A stretch of 64,000 bases of DNA from Rubellimicrobium sp. (lineage in GTDB: Bacteria > Pseudomonadota > Alphaproteobacteria > Rhodobacterales > Rhodobacteraceae). Made by a program: the position numbers and the translations under genes. Location of the stretch: NCBI GenBank assembly GCA_020852925.1, contig JADYZU010000073.1:1-64000 (forward strand). Direction: 5' to 3'. Within the stretch, counting starts at the first letter, position 1; each line of letters begins with the position of its first letter. Below are positions 52,109 through 61,368 of this stretch, one piece after another. The notes beneath the pieces were generated by a model, which saw only the letters and a program-made list of their open reading frames with translations, searched no databases and had not been told where the DNA came from.

Positions 52109-53032
52109 ATGCCCCGCCCCGTCGTCATCCTTGGCGTCTTTGTCGCCGACACCGCCTATCGCGCCGACCGCCAGCCGAAGATGGGCGAGACCATCCTTGG
52201 CCGCAGCTTTGCCCTCGGGCCGGGGGGCAAGGGATCGAATCAGGCGGTGGCGGCGGCGATGGCGGGGGCGGACGTGCATTTCCTCTCGCGCCTCGGGGTG
52301 GACGATTTCGCCGCCATGGCGCGCGCGACCTGGGCGCGGGCGGGCGTCACCCCGGTCATCACCGACGATCCCGACAGCTATACCGGCGCGGCCTATATCT
52401 TCATCGAGCACGCGACCGGCAACAATGCGATCATCATCTCGCCGGGGGCGGCGGCGCGCATCTCGGTCGCCGACATCGAGGCGAATGCGGCGCTGATCCG
52501 GTCGGCCGCGGTCTTTGTCACCCAGCTTGAGCAGCCGCTCGACGCGGCGATGCACGCCCTCGGGATCGCGCGCGCGGCCGGGGTGACGACAATCCTCAAC
52601 CCCGCCCCCGCCGCCACCCTGCCCGCGGGGATGCTGGCGCTGTGCGACATCGTCACCCCGAACGAAAGCGAGGCCGAGGCCCTGACCGGCCTGCCCGTCA
52701 CTTCGGTGGCCGAGGCCGAGGCCGCCGCCCGCGCCCTGATCGCGCAGGGCGCGCGTTCGGCGATCATCACGCTGGGCGAGAAGGGCGCGCTCTGGTGCGA
52801 CGGCGGCGCGGCGGTGCATGTGCCGGCCCTGAACGCCGGCCCCGTGGTCGAGACGACGGGCGCGGGCGATGCCTTCAACGGCGCGCTGGCCTGCGCGCTG
52901 GCCGAAGGGGCGGATCCGGTGGCGGCGGTACGCTTTGGCGCGGCGACCGCGGCGATTTCGGTCACGCGCCCCGGCACCGCCCCCTCGATGCCGGCGCGCG
53001 CGGAAATCGACGTGCTCCTCGCCCGCGGCTGA
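52109..53032 (+). CDS. rbsK: Ribokinase-like PfkB kinase (second copy)
   Basis: The 307-residue protein is ribokinase-like: FALGPGGKGSNQAVAAAMAGADVHFLSRLG near residue 33, LNPAPAATLPAGMLALCDIVTPNESEAEALTG in the middle and VVETTGAGDAFNGALACALAEG with the catalytic Asp. It is preceded by AGGAGA and is the last gene of the ATPase-fucU operon. Its motifs agree with ribokinase more closely than the first PfkB copy, but a free-sugar kinase of other specificity is possible. Confidence 0.88.
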   Translation: MPRPVVILGVFVADTAYRADRQPKMGETILGRSFALGPGGKGSNQAVAAAMAGADVHFLSRLGVDDFAAMARATWARAGVTPVITDDPDSYTGAAYIFIEHATGNNAIIISPGAAARISVADIEANAALIRSAAVFVTQLEQPLDAAMHALGIARAAGVTTILNPAPAATLPAGMLALCDIVTPNESEAEALTGLPVTSVAEAEAAARALIAQGARSAIITLGEKGALWCDGGAAVHVPALNAGPVVETTGAGDAFNGALACALAEGADPVAAVRFGAATAAISVTRPGTAPSMPARAEIDVLLARG

Positions 53033-53044
53033 GGCGCGCGGCGC

Positions 53045-54028
53045 CTACATCCCCGGCAGCACCAGATCGGGCGGGCGGTGTCCGTCCTCGAAGGTGCGGA
53101 TGTTGATGATCACGCGCTCGCCCATCTCGATGCGCCCCTCGAGCGTGGCCGATCCCATATGCGGCAGCAGCACGACATTGGCCAGCTCGCGCAGGCGCGG
53201 ATTGATCGCGGCGCCGCGTTCATAGACATCAAGGCCCGCCCCCGCGATCCGCCCCTCGCGCAGCATCCGGGTCAGCGCGTTCTCGTCCACCACCTCGCCG
53301 CGCGAAGTGTTCACGATCACCGCCCCCGCCTTCATGAGCAGGAGCCGGCGTGCGTTCATCAGGTGATAGGTCGCGGGCGTGTGCGGGCAGTTGATCGACA
53401 GCACGTCGATGCGCGCCACCATCTGGTCCAGGCTTTCCCACCAGGTCGCGCCATGGGCGGCCTCGATATCGGGATGCAGCCTGCGGCGGTTGTGATAGTG
53501 GATGCCCATGCCGAAGGCCCGCGCCCGCTGCGCCACCGCCTGCCCGATCCGCCCCATGCCGAGGATGCCCAGTTGCCGCCCCGCGATCCGCCCGCCCAGC
53601 AGCGCGTTCGGATCCCAGCCGGTCCAGCCCCCGGACTGCATGATGGCCAGCCCCTCGGGGATCCGCCGCGTCACCGCAAGGATGAGGGCAAGCGCCATGT
53701 CGGCTGTGTCCCCGGTCATGACGCCGGGGGTGTTGGTCACGGCGATGCCGCGCGCGCGTGCCGCCTCGAGCGCGATGTGATCGACTCCCGCGCCGTAATT
53801 GGCGATCAGGCCAAGCTCGGGCCCCGCCTGTTCGATGAGCGCGGTGTCGATCCGGTCGCCCAGCGACGGCACAAGGACGCGGGCCTGCCGCATCGCCTGC
53901 GCCAGTTCGTCACGGGTCATCGGCGCGTCCCCTTCGCGGGTCGTGGTCGCGAACAATTCGCGCATCCTGGCCTCGACCGGCGCGGGCAACCGTCGCGTGA
54001 CGACAACACTCAGACCCCGGTCGGCCAT
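53045..54028 (-). CDS. D-2-hydroxyacid dehydrogenase (glyoxylate/hydroxypyruvate reductase-like)
   Basis: The 327-residue NAD(P)-dependent enzyme has LIANYGAGVDHIALEAARARGI, the Rossmann motif LGILGMGRIGQAVAQRARAFG, the catalytic Arg in VIVNTSRGEVVDENAL, Glu in LDVYERGA and His in VVLLPHMGSAT. It reduces glyoxylate, hydroxypyruvate or a related 2-keto acid. It is convergent with rbsK with a 12-base gap and shows no GntR palindrome, so a link to the sugar island is only positional. Confidence 0.9.
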   Translation of the reverse strand: MADRGLSVVVTRRLPAPVEARMRELFATTTREGDAPMTRDELAQAMRQARVLVPSLGDRIDTALIEQAGPELGLIANYGAGVDHIALEAARARGIAVTNTPGVMTGDTADMALALILAVTRRIPEGLAIMQSGGWTGWDPNALLGGRIAGRQLGILGMGRIGQAVAQRARAFGMGIHYHNRRRLHPDIEAAHGATWWESLDQMVARIDVLSINCPHTPATYHLMNARRLLLMKAGAVIVNTSRGEVVDENALTRMLREGRIAGAGLDVYERGAAINPRLRELANVVLLPHMGSATLEGRIEMGERVIINIRTFEDGHRPPDLVLPGM

Positions 54029-54127
54029 GGCGATTCCTTTCCGCCCTTCCGCGGGCGCCCCCGCACTGGCAAGGTGACAGTCGCAAAGGCGGGGCACAAG
54101 AACCCCCTGCGGGAAACGGGCGGGATC

Positions 54128-54823
54128 ATGACACGGACGGGCGCTGCGGCGCTGATCCTGATTCTGGGGCTGATGGCCGGCGCAACCGCGCTACCGGCCG
54201 AAACCGCGCTGCGCCCGCTGGCGCGGCCCGATTCCGTCGCCGCCGCGGCTGAAACGGCGGAAACCGCGTCCGCCGATGCCGAGGCCGAAGCCCTGGCCGG
54301 CGTGATTGCCGGCGCGCTGCGCCCCGCGACCCCGCTCGCCCCGCCCGAGCCGCTCATGCCCGACGCCGCCGCGCTGGCCGCCCCGGCCGAGGCCACCACC
54401 GGGCCGGAAACCAACCTGCCGCTGCCGCGTTATGTCTCGCTCAAGACCGATGACGCGAATGTGCGGCGCGGCCCGTCGCTGTCGCACCGGATCGACTGGG
54501 TGTTCACCCGCGCGCACATGCCGCTGATGATCACCGCCGAATACGGCAACTGGCGGCGCGTCGTCGACCGCGAGGGCCTGGGCGGCTGGGTGCATTATTC
54601 GCTGCTCTCGGGCAACCGTACCGTCATTGTCGATCGCGACATGGCCCCGCTCTATGCCCGCGCCGACGAAAACGCGCCGGTGAATGCGCTGATCGAGGCC
54701 GGCGTGATCGCCCGGATCGAGGAATGCACCCCCGACTGGTGCCGCATCAACGCCGGCGGCTATCGCGGCTGGTCGCCGAAATCCGCGCTCTGGGGCGTGG
54801 CGCCGGGCGAAGTCCTCGACTGA
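54128..54823 (+). CDS. Periplasmic bacterial SH3 (DUF1058-like) protein
   Basis: The 231-residue protein has a signal peptide (AALILILGLMAGATALPAE) and an Ala/Glu/Pro-rich linker to residue about 95. Two SH3-like units follow: YVSLKTDDANVRRGPSLSHRIDWVF, with GNWRRVVDREGLGGWVHYSLL, and MAPLYARADENAPVNALIEAG, with DWCRINAGGYRGWSPKSALWG. Such SH3 proteins bind peptidoglycan or partner proteins in the periplasm. It is a single-gene unit. Confidence 0.88.
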   Translation: MTRTGAAALILILGLMAGATALPAETALRPLARPDSVAAAAETAETASADAEAEALAGVIAGALRPATPLAPPEPLMPDAAALAAPAEATTGPETNLPLPRYVSLKTDDANVRRGPSLSHRIDWVFTRAHMPLMITAEYGNWRRVVDREGLGGWVHYSLLSGNRTVIVDRDMAPLYARADENAPVNALIEAGVIARIEECTPDWCRINAGGYRGWSPKSALWGVAPGEVLD

Positions 54824-54849
54824 ACCGGGGCCGAGAATCTGGGCCGGGC

Positions 54850-56880
54850 TCAGCCCCCTGCCCCGCCCTCCTCCAGCAGTCCGCGCCCGCGCAGCAGCGC
54901 CCCGACCCCCGGCATCCGCCCGCGGAACCGGGTATAGAGTTCGGCCGCATCCCCGGACCCGCCGCGCGACAGGATATGCGCCTCAAGGCCCTGCGCCAGC
55001 GCCGGGTCGAACGGATCGCCCGCCTCGCGGAAGGCGTCAAAGGCGTCGGCGTCCATCACCTCGGCCCACATGTAGCTGTAATAGCCGCAGGAATAGCCGT
55101 CGCCGGCAAAGACATGGGCGAAATGCGGCGTGGCGTGGCGCATCGGGATCGCCCGCGGCAGGCCCAGCCCGGCCAGCACCTCGGCCTGGCGCTGCATCGG
55201 ATCGGCGGGGGCGGGCCCTTCGTGAAAGGCCAGATCGACCAGCGCCGAGGCCAGATATTCCACGGTCTGGAACCCCATGTCATGCCGCGCCGCCCCGATC
55301 AGCCGGTCGCGCAGGTCGGCGGGCATCGGCTGTCCGGTGACGGCATGGGTGGCGAAGGTATCCAGAAGTTCGGGCACCTCGAGCCAGTGTTCGTAAAGCT
55401 GGCTGGGCAATTCGACGAAATCGCGCGCGACCGATGTGCCCGACACGCTCTCGTAGGTCACGTCCGACAGCATCTGGTGCAGCGCATGGCCGAATTCGTG
55501 GAACAGCGTGCGCGCATCGTCCCAGGACAGCAGCGCCGGTTCCCCCCTGGGCGGCGGGGCGAAGTTGCAGACGTTGAGGACGATCGGCGTCACCTCGCCC
55601 GCGCTTTTCGACTGGGCGCGCAGATGGGTGCACCAGGCGCCCGAATGCTTGGACGGGCGGTTGAACCAGTCGCCCACGAACAGCGCCACGTGCCGCCTGT
55701 CGCGCGTCACCTCGAAGGCGCGGGCGTCGGGGTGGTAAAGCGGCACCGCCACCTCGGCGAACTCGAGGCGGAACAGCCGGCCCGCGGTCCAGAACATCGC
55801 CGCGATCATGCGTTCGAGCGTGAGGAAGGGTTTCACCACCGCCTCGTCGATGTCGTGCAGTTCCCGGCGCCGGCGTTCGGCATAATGGTGCCAGTCCCAG
55901 GGTTCGAGCGGGCCGCTGTGCCCGTCCGCATGCAGCAGGGCGGTCAGGGCCGCGCCGTCGCGTTCGGCCGCGGCGCGGGCCGGGGCCCAGACCTGCATGA
56001 GAAGGTCGCGCACCGCCGCGGCATTCCCGGCCATCTCGGGCTCGAGCTTGAAGGACGCGAAATCGTCATGGCCCAGCAGGCGCGCGCGCTCCTCGCGCAG
56101 CGCCAGCATCTCGGCGGCGATGGCCCGGTTGTCGGTGGCGCCGCCGTTCGCGCCGCGCGCGATCCAGGCGGCATGGGCCCGCGCGCGCAGGTCGCGCCGG
56201 GGCGAGAATTGCAGGAAGGGCACGATCACCGACCGCGCCAGCGTCACCCCCGGCCCGCCGCGCCCCTCGCCCGCGCGGGTCAGCGCGGCGGTGACGAAAT
56301 CGGGCAGGCCCGCCATGTCGTCTCCGGTCAGCGGCAGGAACCAGTCGCGCTCGTCGGCCAGCACGTTCTGCGAGAACCGGGTGCCAAGTTCGGCAAGCCG
56401 CGCCATCACCGCAGTCAGCCGTTCGCGCGCCCGGCCCTCGAGCAGCGCGCCCCCGCGCACGAACCGCCGCCGCGTGAGCAGCAGCACCCGCGCCTCCTCG
56501 GGGCCGAGAGCAAGGGCATCGCGCCCCTGCCACAGCGCCTCGATCCGCGCGAACAGCGCCCGGTCCGAGGTGATTTCCGAGGCGAAATCCGCCAGCAGCG
56601 GCGCGAAATCGCGTTCAAGCGCCTCGCGCACGGGATTGGTGTCGGCCCCCGCCACCGCGTCGAAGGCGGCCATGATCCGGTCGAGATCCGCGGTCGCGGT
56701 CTCGAGCGCGGCGATGGTATTGGCGAAATCGGGCGGCTCGGCATTGGTGGCGATGGCGCGCAGATTCGCCCGCGCCTGCACCAGCGCCGCCTCCACCGCC
56801 GGGCGCCAGTCGTCATCCGTCACCTGCGCGAAGGGGGCGATGCCGAAGGCGGTGGTCCAGGGGGCAAGAAGCGGGTTCAT
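54850..56880 (-). CDS. M3-family oligopeptidase (peptidyl-dipeptidase/oligopeptidase A type)
   Basis: The 676-residue metallopeptidase has the zinc motif LFHEFGHALHQML, with a downstream Glu, and the M3 blocks LPLTGDDMAGLPDF, HAAWIARG and YYSYMWAEVMDADAF. It begins NPLLAPWTTAFGIAPFAQV, the start seen in Dcp/OpdA enzymes. No signal peptide is present, so it acts on cytoplasmic oligopeptides. It precedes an 88-base gap to the amino-acid permease gene, in which I see nothing distinctive. Confidence 0.94.
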   Translation of the reverse strand: MNPLLAPWTTAFGIAPFAQVTDDDWRPAVEAALVQARANLRAIATNAEPPDFANTIAALETATADLDRIMAAFDAVAGADTNPVREALERDFAPLLADFASEITSDRALFARIEALWQGRDALALGPEEARVLLLTRRRFVRGGALLEGRARERLTAVMARLAELGTRFSQNVLADERDWFLPLTGDDMAGLPDFVTAALTRAGEGRGGPGVTLARSVIVPFLQFSPRRDLRARAHAAWIARGANGGATDNRAIAAEMLALREERARLLGHDDFASFKLEPEMAGNAAAVRDLLMQVWAPARAAAERDGAALTALLHADGHSGPLEPWDWHHYAERRRRELHDIDEAVVKPFLTLERMIAAMFWTAGRLFRLEFAEVAVPLYHPDARAFEVTRDRRHVALFVGDWFNRPSKHSGAWCTHLRAQSKSAGEVTPIVLNVCNFAPPPRGEPALLSWDDARTLFHEFGHALHQMLSDVTYESVSGTSVARDFVELPSQLYEHWLEVPELLDTFATHAVTGQPMPADLRDRLIGAARHDMGFQTVEYLASALVDLAFHEGPAPADPMQRQAEVLAGLGLPRAIPMRHATPHFAHVFAGDGYSCGYYSYMWAEVMDADAFDAFREAGDPFDPALAQGLEAHILSRGGSGDAAELYTRFRGRMPGVGALLRGRGLLEEGGAGG

Positions 56881-56968
56881 GGGTCTCTCCGGAGGCGACG
56901 TGGGGATGGGCGGGGGGGGACATGGATGCAGGCCCCTCGCTAGCGCCCTGGCGGGCGAAGGGCCAGAC

Positions 56969-57763
56969 CTAGCCCTGCCGTCGCCGCAACCGCATCTCGA
57001 GCGCGCGCAGCAGGAGCGACAGGCCGATGGTCATGGTCAGATAGATCAGGGCCACGACGTTGTAGGTCTCGAAATAGCGGAAATTCCCGGCGGCAAGCAC
57101 CTTGCCCAACTGGGTGATGTCGGTGACGCCCAGCACCGAGACCAGCGAGGAATCCTTGACCATGGCCACAAAGTCATTGCCAAGGGGCGGCAGGATCATG
57201 CGCAGCGCCTGCGGGAACACCACCAGGCGGAACCGCTGCCAGCGGTTCAGGCCCAGCGCGGTGGCCGCCTCGATCTGGCCTTGCGGCACGGCGGTCAGCC
57301 CGGCGCGAAACACTTCGGCCAGAAAGGACGCATAGGCGAGCGTGAGCGCGATCGCCGCGCGCCAGATCTGCGGAAAGTCGCGGCCCCTGACCTCGGCAAG
57401 GCCGAACGGCCCGCCGATGCGGTTCCACAGATCCACCAGCGCCGGGGCGAGGACGAAGGCGACATAGAGCAGCAGCACGATGATCGGGATGCCGCGCATC
57501 ACCTCGACATAGAGCCGCGCCATCTGCCGCAGCAGGTAGAACCGCGACAGTTGCGCCAGCGCCAGCCCGAGGCCAAGCACGCAGGCCGAGGCATAGGCGA
57601 CCAGCGTCACCATCACCGTGATGCCGATCCCCTTGGCCAGCGTGGCCAGGATATCGGCGTAAAGCGCGCTCGAGACCACTTCGCCGAACAGCCACAGGCC
57701 CGTCACCGCGATGATGACGAGCCAGAGGGGAAATTCCCGTCGCGGCGCCGGTTGCGGGATCAT
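56969..57763 (-). CDS. Polar amino-acid ABC transporter permease
   Basis: The 264-residue protein has a single N-terminal helix and a typical HisMQ permease core with YVEVMRGIPIIVLLLYVAFV, AEVFRAGLTAVPQGQIEAATALGLN and FRLVVFPQALRMILPPLGNDFVAMVKDSSLVS. It is the downstream partner of the binding-protein gene with a 34-base gap. The ATPase of this system is not in the window, so it may be encoded elsewhere or shared. Confidence 0.93.
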   Translation of the reverse strand: MIPQPAPRREFPLWLVIIAVTGLWLFGEVVSSALYADILATLAKGIGITVMVTLVAYASACVLGLGLALAQLSRFYLLRQMARLYVEVMRGIPIIVLLLYVAFVLAPALVDLWNRIGGPFGLAEVRGRDFPQIWRAAIALTLAYASFLAEVFRAGLTAVPQGQIEAATALGLNRWQRFRLVVFPQALRMILPPLGNDFVAMVKDSSLVSVLGVTDITQLGKVLAAGNFRYFETYNVVALIYLTMTIGLSLLLRALEMRLRRRQG

Positions 57764-57797
57764 CGGGGACCGGCGGCCCCCGACAGTGGCGCGGCCG

Positions 57798-58580
57798 TCA
57801 TTCGCCCATCTTGTAATCGAGGAACCAGCGCACGTTCAGCGCCTCGAGCGTGCCGTCGGCGCGCATCGATTCGATCGCCGCGTCGATCGGCGCCACCAGG
57901 TCCGACCCCTTCGGGAAGATGAAGCCGAAATCCTCGGTGCCGAGCGGCTCTCCCACGATCCTGAGCGCGCCGCCCGAGGCATCGACATAGCCCTGCCCGG
58001 CGGTGCCGTCGGTCAGGATCATGTCCACATCGCCCGCACGCAGCGCCTCGACCGTGGCGCCGAAGGTTTCGTAAAGCTTGATGCGGGGATTGGCCTCGTC
58101 CCCGTCGAGAACCTCGTAGACCCCGACATAGAAGGGCGTCGTGCCCGGCTGCGCCGCCATCAGCAGATCGGCATCGGCAGCGAACGAGGCGGCATCGTCA
58201 AAGCGGTCCTCGTCGCCGCGCACCAGCATGAGCATCTGGCTGGTCATGTAGGAGGTCGAGAAATCGACCATTTCCCGGCGATCCTCGCGGATGGTGATGC
58301 CGGTCATGCCCATGTCGTACTGGCCTTGGGACACCGCCGGGATCATCGCATCCCAGCTCGAATTGGCGTAGGTCACGCGCAGGTTCAGGCGCGTGGCGAT
58401 CTCGGCCATGGCGTCGTATTCCCAGCCCACGGCAGTGCCGGACGAATCGAGGAACTGAAGCGGCGGATAGGCGTTCTCGGTCACGACCACGATCTCGCGC
58501 CCGCCCAGATCGGGCAGGCCCTCGGCCTGGACGGCAGCGGCGGCCAGCGTCGCGGCGGCGGCAAGGATCAGTCGGTGCAT
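57798..58580 (-). CDS. Polar amino-acid ABC transporter substrate-binding protein
   Basis: The 260-residue product starts at the ATG at 58580 with a signal peptide ([19 protein letters not shown]). The mature part is a type II solute-binding fold: [53 protein letters not shown] and [19 protein letters not shown]. It likely binds a polar or basic amino acid. Its leader contains three tandem 10-base repeats, and a plausible promoter lies upstream of them. Confidence 0.93.
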   Translation of the reverse strand: MHRLILAAAATLAAAAVQAEGLPDLGGREIVVVTENAYPPLQFLDSSGTAVGWEYDAMAEIATRLNLRVTYANSSWDAMIPAVSQGQYDMGMTGITIREDRREMVDFSTSYMTSQMLMLVRGDEDRFDDAASFAADADLLMAAQPGTTPFYVGVYEVLDGDEANPRIKLYETFGATVEALRAGDVDMILTDGTAGQGYVDASGGALRIVGEPLGTEDFGFIFPKGSDLVAPIDAAIESMRADGTLEALNVRWFLDYKMGE

Positions 58581-58610
58581 CACATTCTCCCCGGTGTTGG
58601 CTGGTTTTTT

Positions 58611-58640
58611 CAGGTGTCGGCAGGTGTCGGCAGGTGTCGG
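58611..58640. repeat. Three exact tandem 10-bp repeats in the binding-protein leader
   Basis: CAGGTGTCGG occurs three times without a mismatch, about one helical turn apart, 31-60 bases upstream of the start codon at 58580. A degenerate partial copy may lie closer to the gene (CCAACACCGG on the minus strand). Confidence 0.85.
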
Positions 58641-58644
58641 CCCG

Positions 58645-58672
58645 AGTATGCCGCGCGCCGTCCGCTTGGCAA
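58645..58672 (-). promoter_or_regulatory. Putative promoter of the amino-acid binding-protein operon
   Basis: On the minus strand TTGCCA (58672-58667) and CATACT (58650-58645) are spaced by 16 bases and match the -35 and -10 consensus at five and four of six positions. Transcription would begin in the first of the three tandem repeats. Confidence 0.45.
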
Positions 58673-58684
58673 GGGCGCGGCTGA

Positions 58685-59587
58685 TCAGCCCTTGCTGCAC
58701 ACGGGGCAATCGGGGCTGCGCCAGATGCGGATGACGCGCGCCTGCGCCTCGAGCGCGTCCCAGATGAGCAGGCGGCCACGCAGCGGCGTGCCCGCGCCGG
58801 TGACGATCTTCACCGCCTCGGCCGCCATCATCGTGCCGATGACGCCGGGCAGCGGGCCCAGCACCCCGGCCTCGGCGCAGGACGGGGCAAGGCCCGGCGC
58901 CGGCGCCTCGGGGAACAGGCAGGCCAGACAGGGCGCGCCCCCGGCCGGATCCCAGACCGAAAGCTGCCCCTCCCATTGCGAGAGCATGCCGCCCACCACG
59001 GGAATCCCCCGCGCCACCGCCGCCGCATTCACGATCTGGCGCGTGGCGAAACTGTCGGTTCCGTCCAGCACCAGATCGTATTCCTGCAAGAGTTGCGCAG
59101 CATTCCCGGCATCAAGGCGGGTGTCATGTTCGATAATGTCAACATGCGGGTTGAGCGCCCGCAGCGCCGCCGCGGCCGAGGCGGTCTTTTTCGTGCCGAC
59201 CGACGCGGCGGCATGGATCACCTGCCGCTGGAGGTTGCTCTCTTCCACCACATCGTCGTCAAGCACCCCGATCCGCCCGACCCCGGCCGCCGCCAGATAG
59301 AGCAGCGCGGGCGCCCCAAGCCCCCCCGCCCCCACCACCAGCACCCGCGCCCGGCGCAGCGCCCGCTGCCCCGGCCCGCCGATCTCGCGCAGGATCATGT
59401 GGCGCGAATAGCGCGCCAGTTCGGCCTCGCGAAACGTGCCCGGGGGCTGTGGCGGATGCCGGGGGGCGGCGACGGGAACCGGTACGCCGCGCGCCCGCGC
59501 CCGCGCCCTGAGCCGCCGCAGGCCCCAGCCATACAGGACCACCAGCGCCAGCGCCCCGGCCAGAACCGCCAGCGCCGGCCCGCTCAT
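58685..59587 (-). CDS. moeB: MoeB/ThiF-family adenylyltransferase with N-terminal membrane anchor
   Basis: The 300-residue protein starts with a hydrophobic helix ([19 protein letters not shown]) and then the E1-like fold: [83 protein letters not shown] and zinc cysteines in CLACLF and CPVCSKG. It activates the C-terminus of MoaD or ThiS with ATP in molybdopterin or thiamine synthesis. Its ATG overlaps the dut stop. Confidence 0.9.
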   Translation of the reverse strand: MSGPALAVLAGALALVVLYGWGLRRLRARARARGVPVPVAAPRHPPQPPGTFREAELARYSRHMILREIGGPGQRALRRARVLVVGAGGLGAPALLYLAAAGVGRIGVLDDDVVEESNLQRQVIHAAASVGTKKTASAAAALRALNPHVDIIEHDTRLDAGNAAQLLQEYDLVLDGTDSFATRQIVNAAAVARGIPVVGGMLSQWEGQLSVWDPAGGAPCLACLFPEAPAPGLAPSCAEAGVLGPLPGVIGTMMAAEAVKIVTGAGTPLRGRLLIWDALEAQARVIRIWRSPDCPVCSKG

Positions 59588-60066
59588 GCCCCGGTTCCGG
59601 TCGATCCGAACCCGCCCGCGCCGCGCGCGGTGTCGCGGGTGAAATCCTCGACGATGTTCACCACCGGGCGCAGCACCGGAACGAACATCATCTGGGCGAT
59701 GCGGTCGCCGGGCAGGATCGTCACCGGCGCGGCGCCGGGCGCGCTGCGATTCCAGACGGAAATCATGATCTCGGCCATGTAATCCGCGTCGATGAGGCCC
59801 ACGGCATTGCCAAGCACCAGCCCCTTGCGATGACCCAGGCCCGATCGCGGCAGGATCAGCGCCGCCATCCCCGACTGCCCCATCAGAAGCGCGAACCCCG
59901 CCGGCACCAGCACCGCCGGATCCCCCGGCGCGACGGTCAGCGGCTCCTTCAGGCAGGCATGCAGATCCCAGGCGGCGGCCAGTTCGCTCTGATGGCGCGG
60001 CAGGCCCCAGTCGTGCAGGCGCGGATCAAGGATGCGCATCTCGATCGCATGGGGGTGGCCCTGCAT
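59584..60066 (-). CDS. dut: dUTP diphosphatase
   Basis: The 160-residue trimeric dUTPase shows its five motifs: SELAAAWDLHACL, LPRSGLGHRKGLVLGNAVGLIDADY, the EIMISVWN strand, LPGDRIAQMMFVPV and the C-terminal GAGGFGSTG. It hydrolyses dUTP to dUMP. The first residues (MQGHPHAIE) precede a second in-frame Met that could be the true start. It lies four bases after coaBC and is coupled to moeB. Confidence 0.93.
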   Translation of the reverse strand: MQGHPHAIEMRILDPRLHDWGLPRHQSELAAAWDLHACLKEPLTVAPGDPAVLVPAGFALLMGQSGMAALILPRSGLGHRKGLVLGNAVGLIDADYMAEIMISVWNRSAPGAAPVTILPGDRIAQMMFVPVLRPVVNIVEDFTRDTARGAGGFGSTGTGA

Positions 60067-60070
60067 CCGC

Positions 60071-61300
60071 TCACTCCGCTTCCTGGTCAGGTTTCCGGTC
60101 GGATTTCCGCTCGAGCGCCGCCGCGATGCGCAACGCCAGACGGCGCGCCACCTCGTCCTTGGGCAGACGCGGCCATGCCTCCTCGCCCGAAGCGGTGAGG
60201 ATGGTCACGGCATTCTCGGCCCCGCCCATGATGCCGGTCGCAGGCGAGACATCGTTGGCCACGATCCAGTCACAGCCCTTGCGCGCCAGTTTCGCGCGCG
60301 CATGCGTCAGAACATCGCTGGTCTCGGCGGCGAAACCCACGACCAGCGCGGGCCGCCCGGCCCCCGGCCTTGCCACCGTGGCCAGGATATCCGGGTTTTC
60401 GGTCAGGTCGAGCGCGGGCAGCCGCCCCGCGGATTTCTTCATCTTCTCGCCCGCGGCATTGGCCACGCGCCAGTCGGCCACCGCCGCCGCCATCACCGCG
60501 GCATCGGCCGGCAGCGCCGCCACGACCGCATCCAGCATCTCGCGCGCGGTCTCGACCCGGATGACATCGACCCCGGCGGGCGGCGCCACCGCGGCCGGAC
60601 CGGTGACGACGGACACCCGCGCGCCCAGGTCGCGCAACGCCGCCGCGATCGCCGTTCCCTGCGCCCCGGACGAGCGGTTGGCGATATAGCGCACCGGGTC
60701 GATCGGTTCGTGCGTGGGCCCCGAGGTGACGACGACATGCCGCCCGGCCAGCGGCCCCGCCCCCAGCGCCCGCTCGATCGCGGCAAGGATCGCCATCGGC
60801 TCGGCCATCCGGCCGGGCCCGAATTCGCCGCAGGCCATGGCGCCCTCGTCCGGGCCCGCGAACAGGATCCCGTCAGCGGCCAGTTGCGCCACGTTGCGCC
60901 GCGTCGCCGCATGGGTCCACATGCGCACATTCATGGCCGGCGCGACCAGCACCCGCTTGTCCGTGGCCAGCAGCAGCGTCGAGGCGAGATCGTCCGCAAG
61001 GCCCGCGGCCATCCTGCCCATCAGATCGGCCGTCGCCGGAGCCACGACCACGAGATCGGCCGCACGCGACAGTTCGATATGCCCCATCTCGGCCTCGGCG
61101 GTCAGATCGAACAGATCCTCCTGCACCGCCACGCCGCACAGCGCGGAAACCGACAGCGGCGTGACAAAGCGCGCGCCCGCGCGGGTCAGCACCGGCGTCA
61201 CACGCACCCCGCGTTCGCGCAGGCGGCGGATGAGGTCGAGCACCTTGTAGGCCGCGATCCCGCCGCCGATGATGATGAGAACGTGACGGCCCGCAAGCAT
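60071..61300 (-). CDS. coaBC: Bifunctional phosphopantothenoylcysteine decarboxylase/synthetase
   Basis: The 409-residue protein has the CoaC flavoprotein half (LIIIGGGIAAYKVLDLIRRLR, LVAPAMNVRMW, GPDEGAMACGEFGPGRMAEP with the catalytic Cys) and the CoaB half (VVVTSGPTHEPIDPVRYIANRSSG, LPALDLTENPDILATV, CDWIVANDVS). It carries out two steps of coenzyme A synthesis. The order coaBC-dut-moeB is compact. Upstream, the 162-base divergent gap to cobU carries two palindromes. Confidence 0.95.
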   Translation of the reverse strand: MLAGRHVLIIIGGGIAAYKVLDLIRRLRERGVRVTPVLTRAGARFVTPLSVSALCGVAVQEDLFDLTAEAEMGHIELSRAADLVVVAPATADLMGRMAAGLADDLASTLLLATDKRVLVAPAMNVRMWTHAATRRNVAQLAADGILFAGPDEGAMACGEFGPGRMAEPMAILAAIERALGAGPLAGRHVVVTSGPTHEPIDPVRYIANRSSGAQGTAIAAALRDLGARVSVVTGPAAVAPPAGVDVIRVETAREMLDAVVAALPADAAVMAAAVADWRVANAAGEKMKKSAGRLPALDLTENPDILATVARPGAGRPALVVGFAAETSDVLTHARAKLARKGCDWIVANDVSPATGIMGGAENAVTILTASGEEAWPRLPKDEVARRLALRIAAALERKSDRKPDQEAE

Positions 61301-61368
61301 GGCGCCCTCCTTTGGCGCAGGGTAGGGCGCGGCGCGGCCAAGGGCAATCGCCCGGCCGGCGCCCGAAC

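Noticed and set aside
48695-52819. 1374-codon minus-strand open frame that would fuse the ABC binding protein to about 820 upstream residues
   Set aside because: Only the last 551 codons from the ATG at 50350 are protein-like. The upstream part lies antisense to the ATPase, FucU and kinase genes and has no recognisable motif.
37687-53032. Carbohydrate island as a recently acquired genomic island
   Set aside because: Base composition and codon use look the same as in flanking housekeeping genes, and there are no mobile genes, tRNA borders or direct repeats. It may still be accessory, but transfer is not visible.
58611-58640. Short CRISPR array
   Set aside because: The three 10-base units are contiguous without spacers, and no cas genes are in the window.
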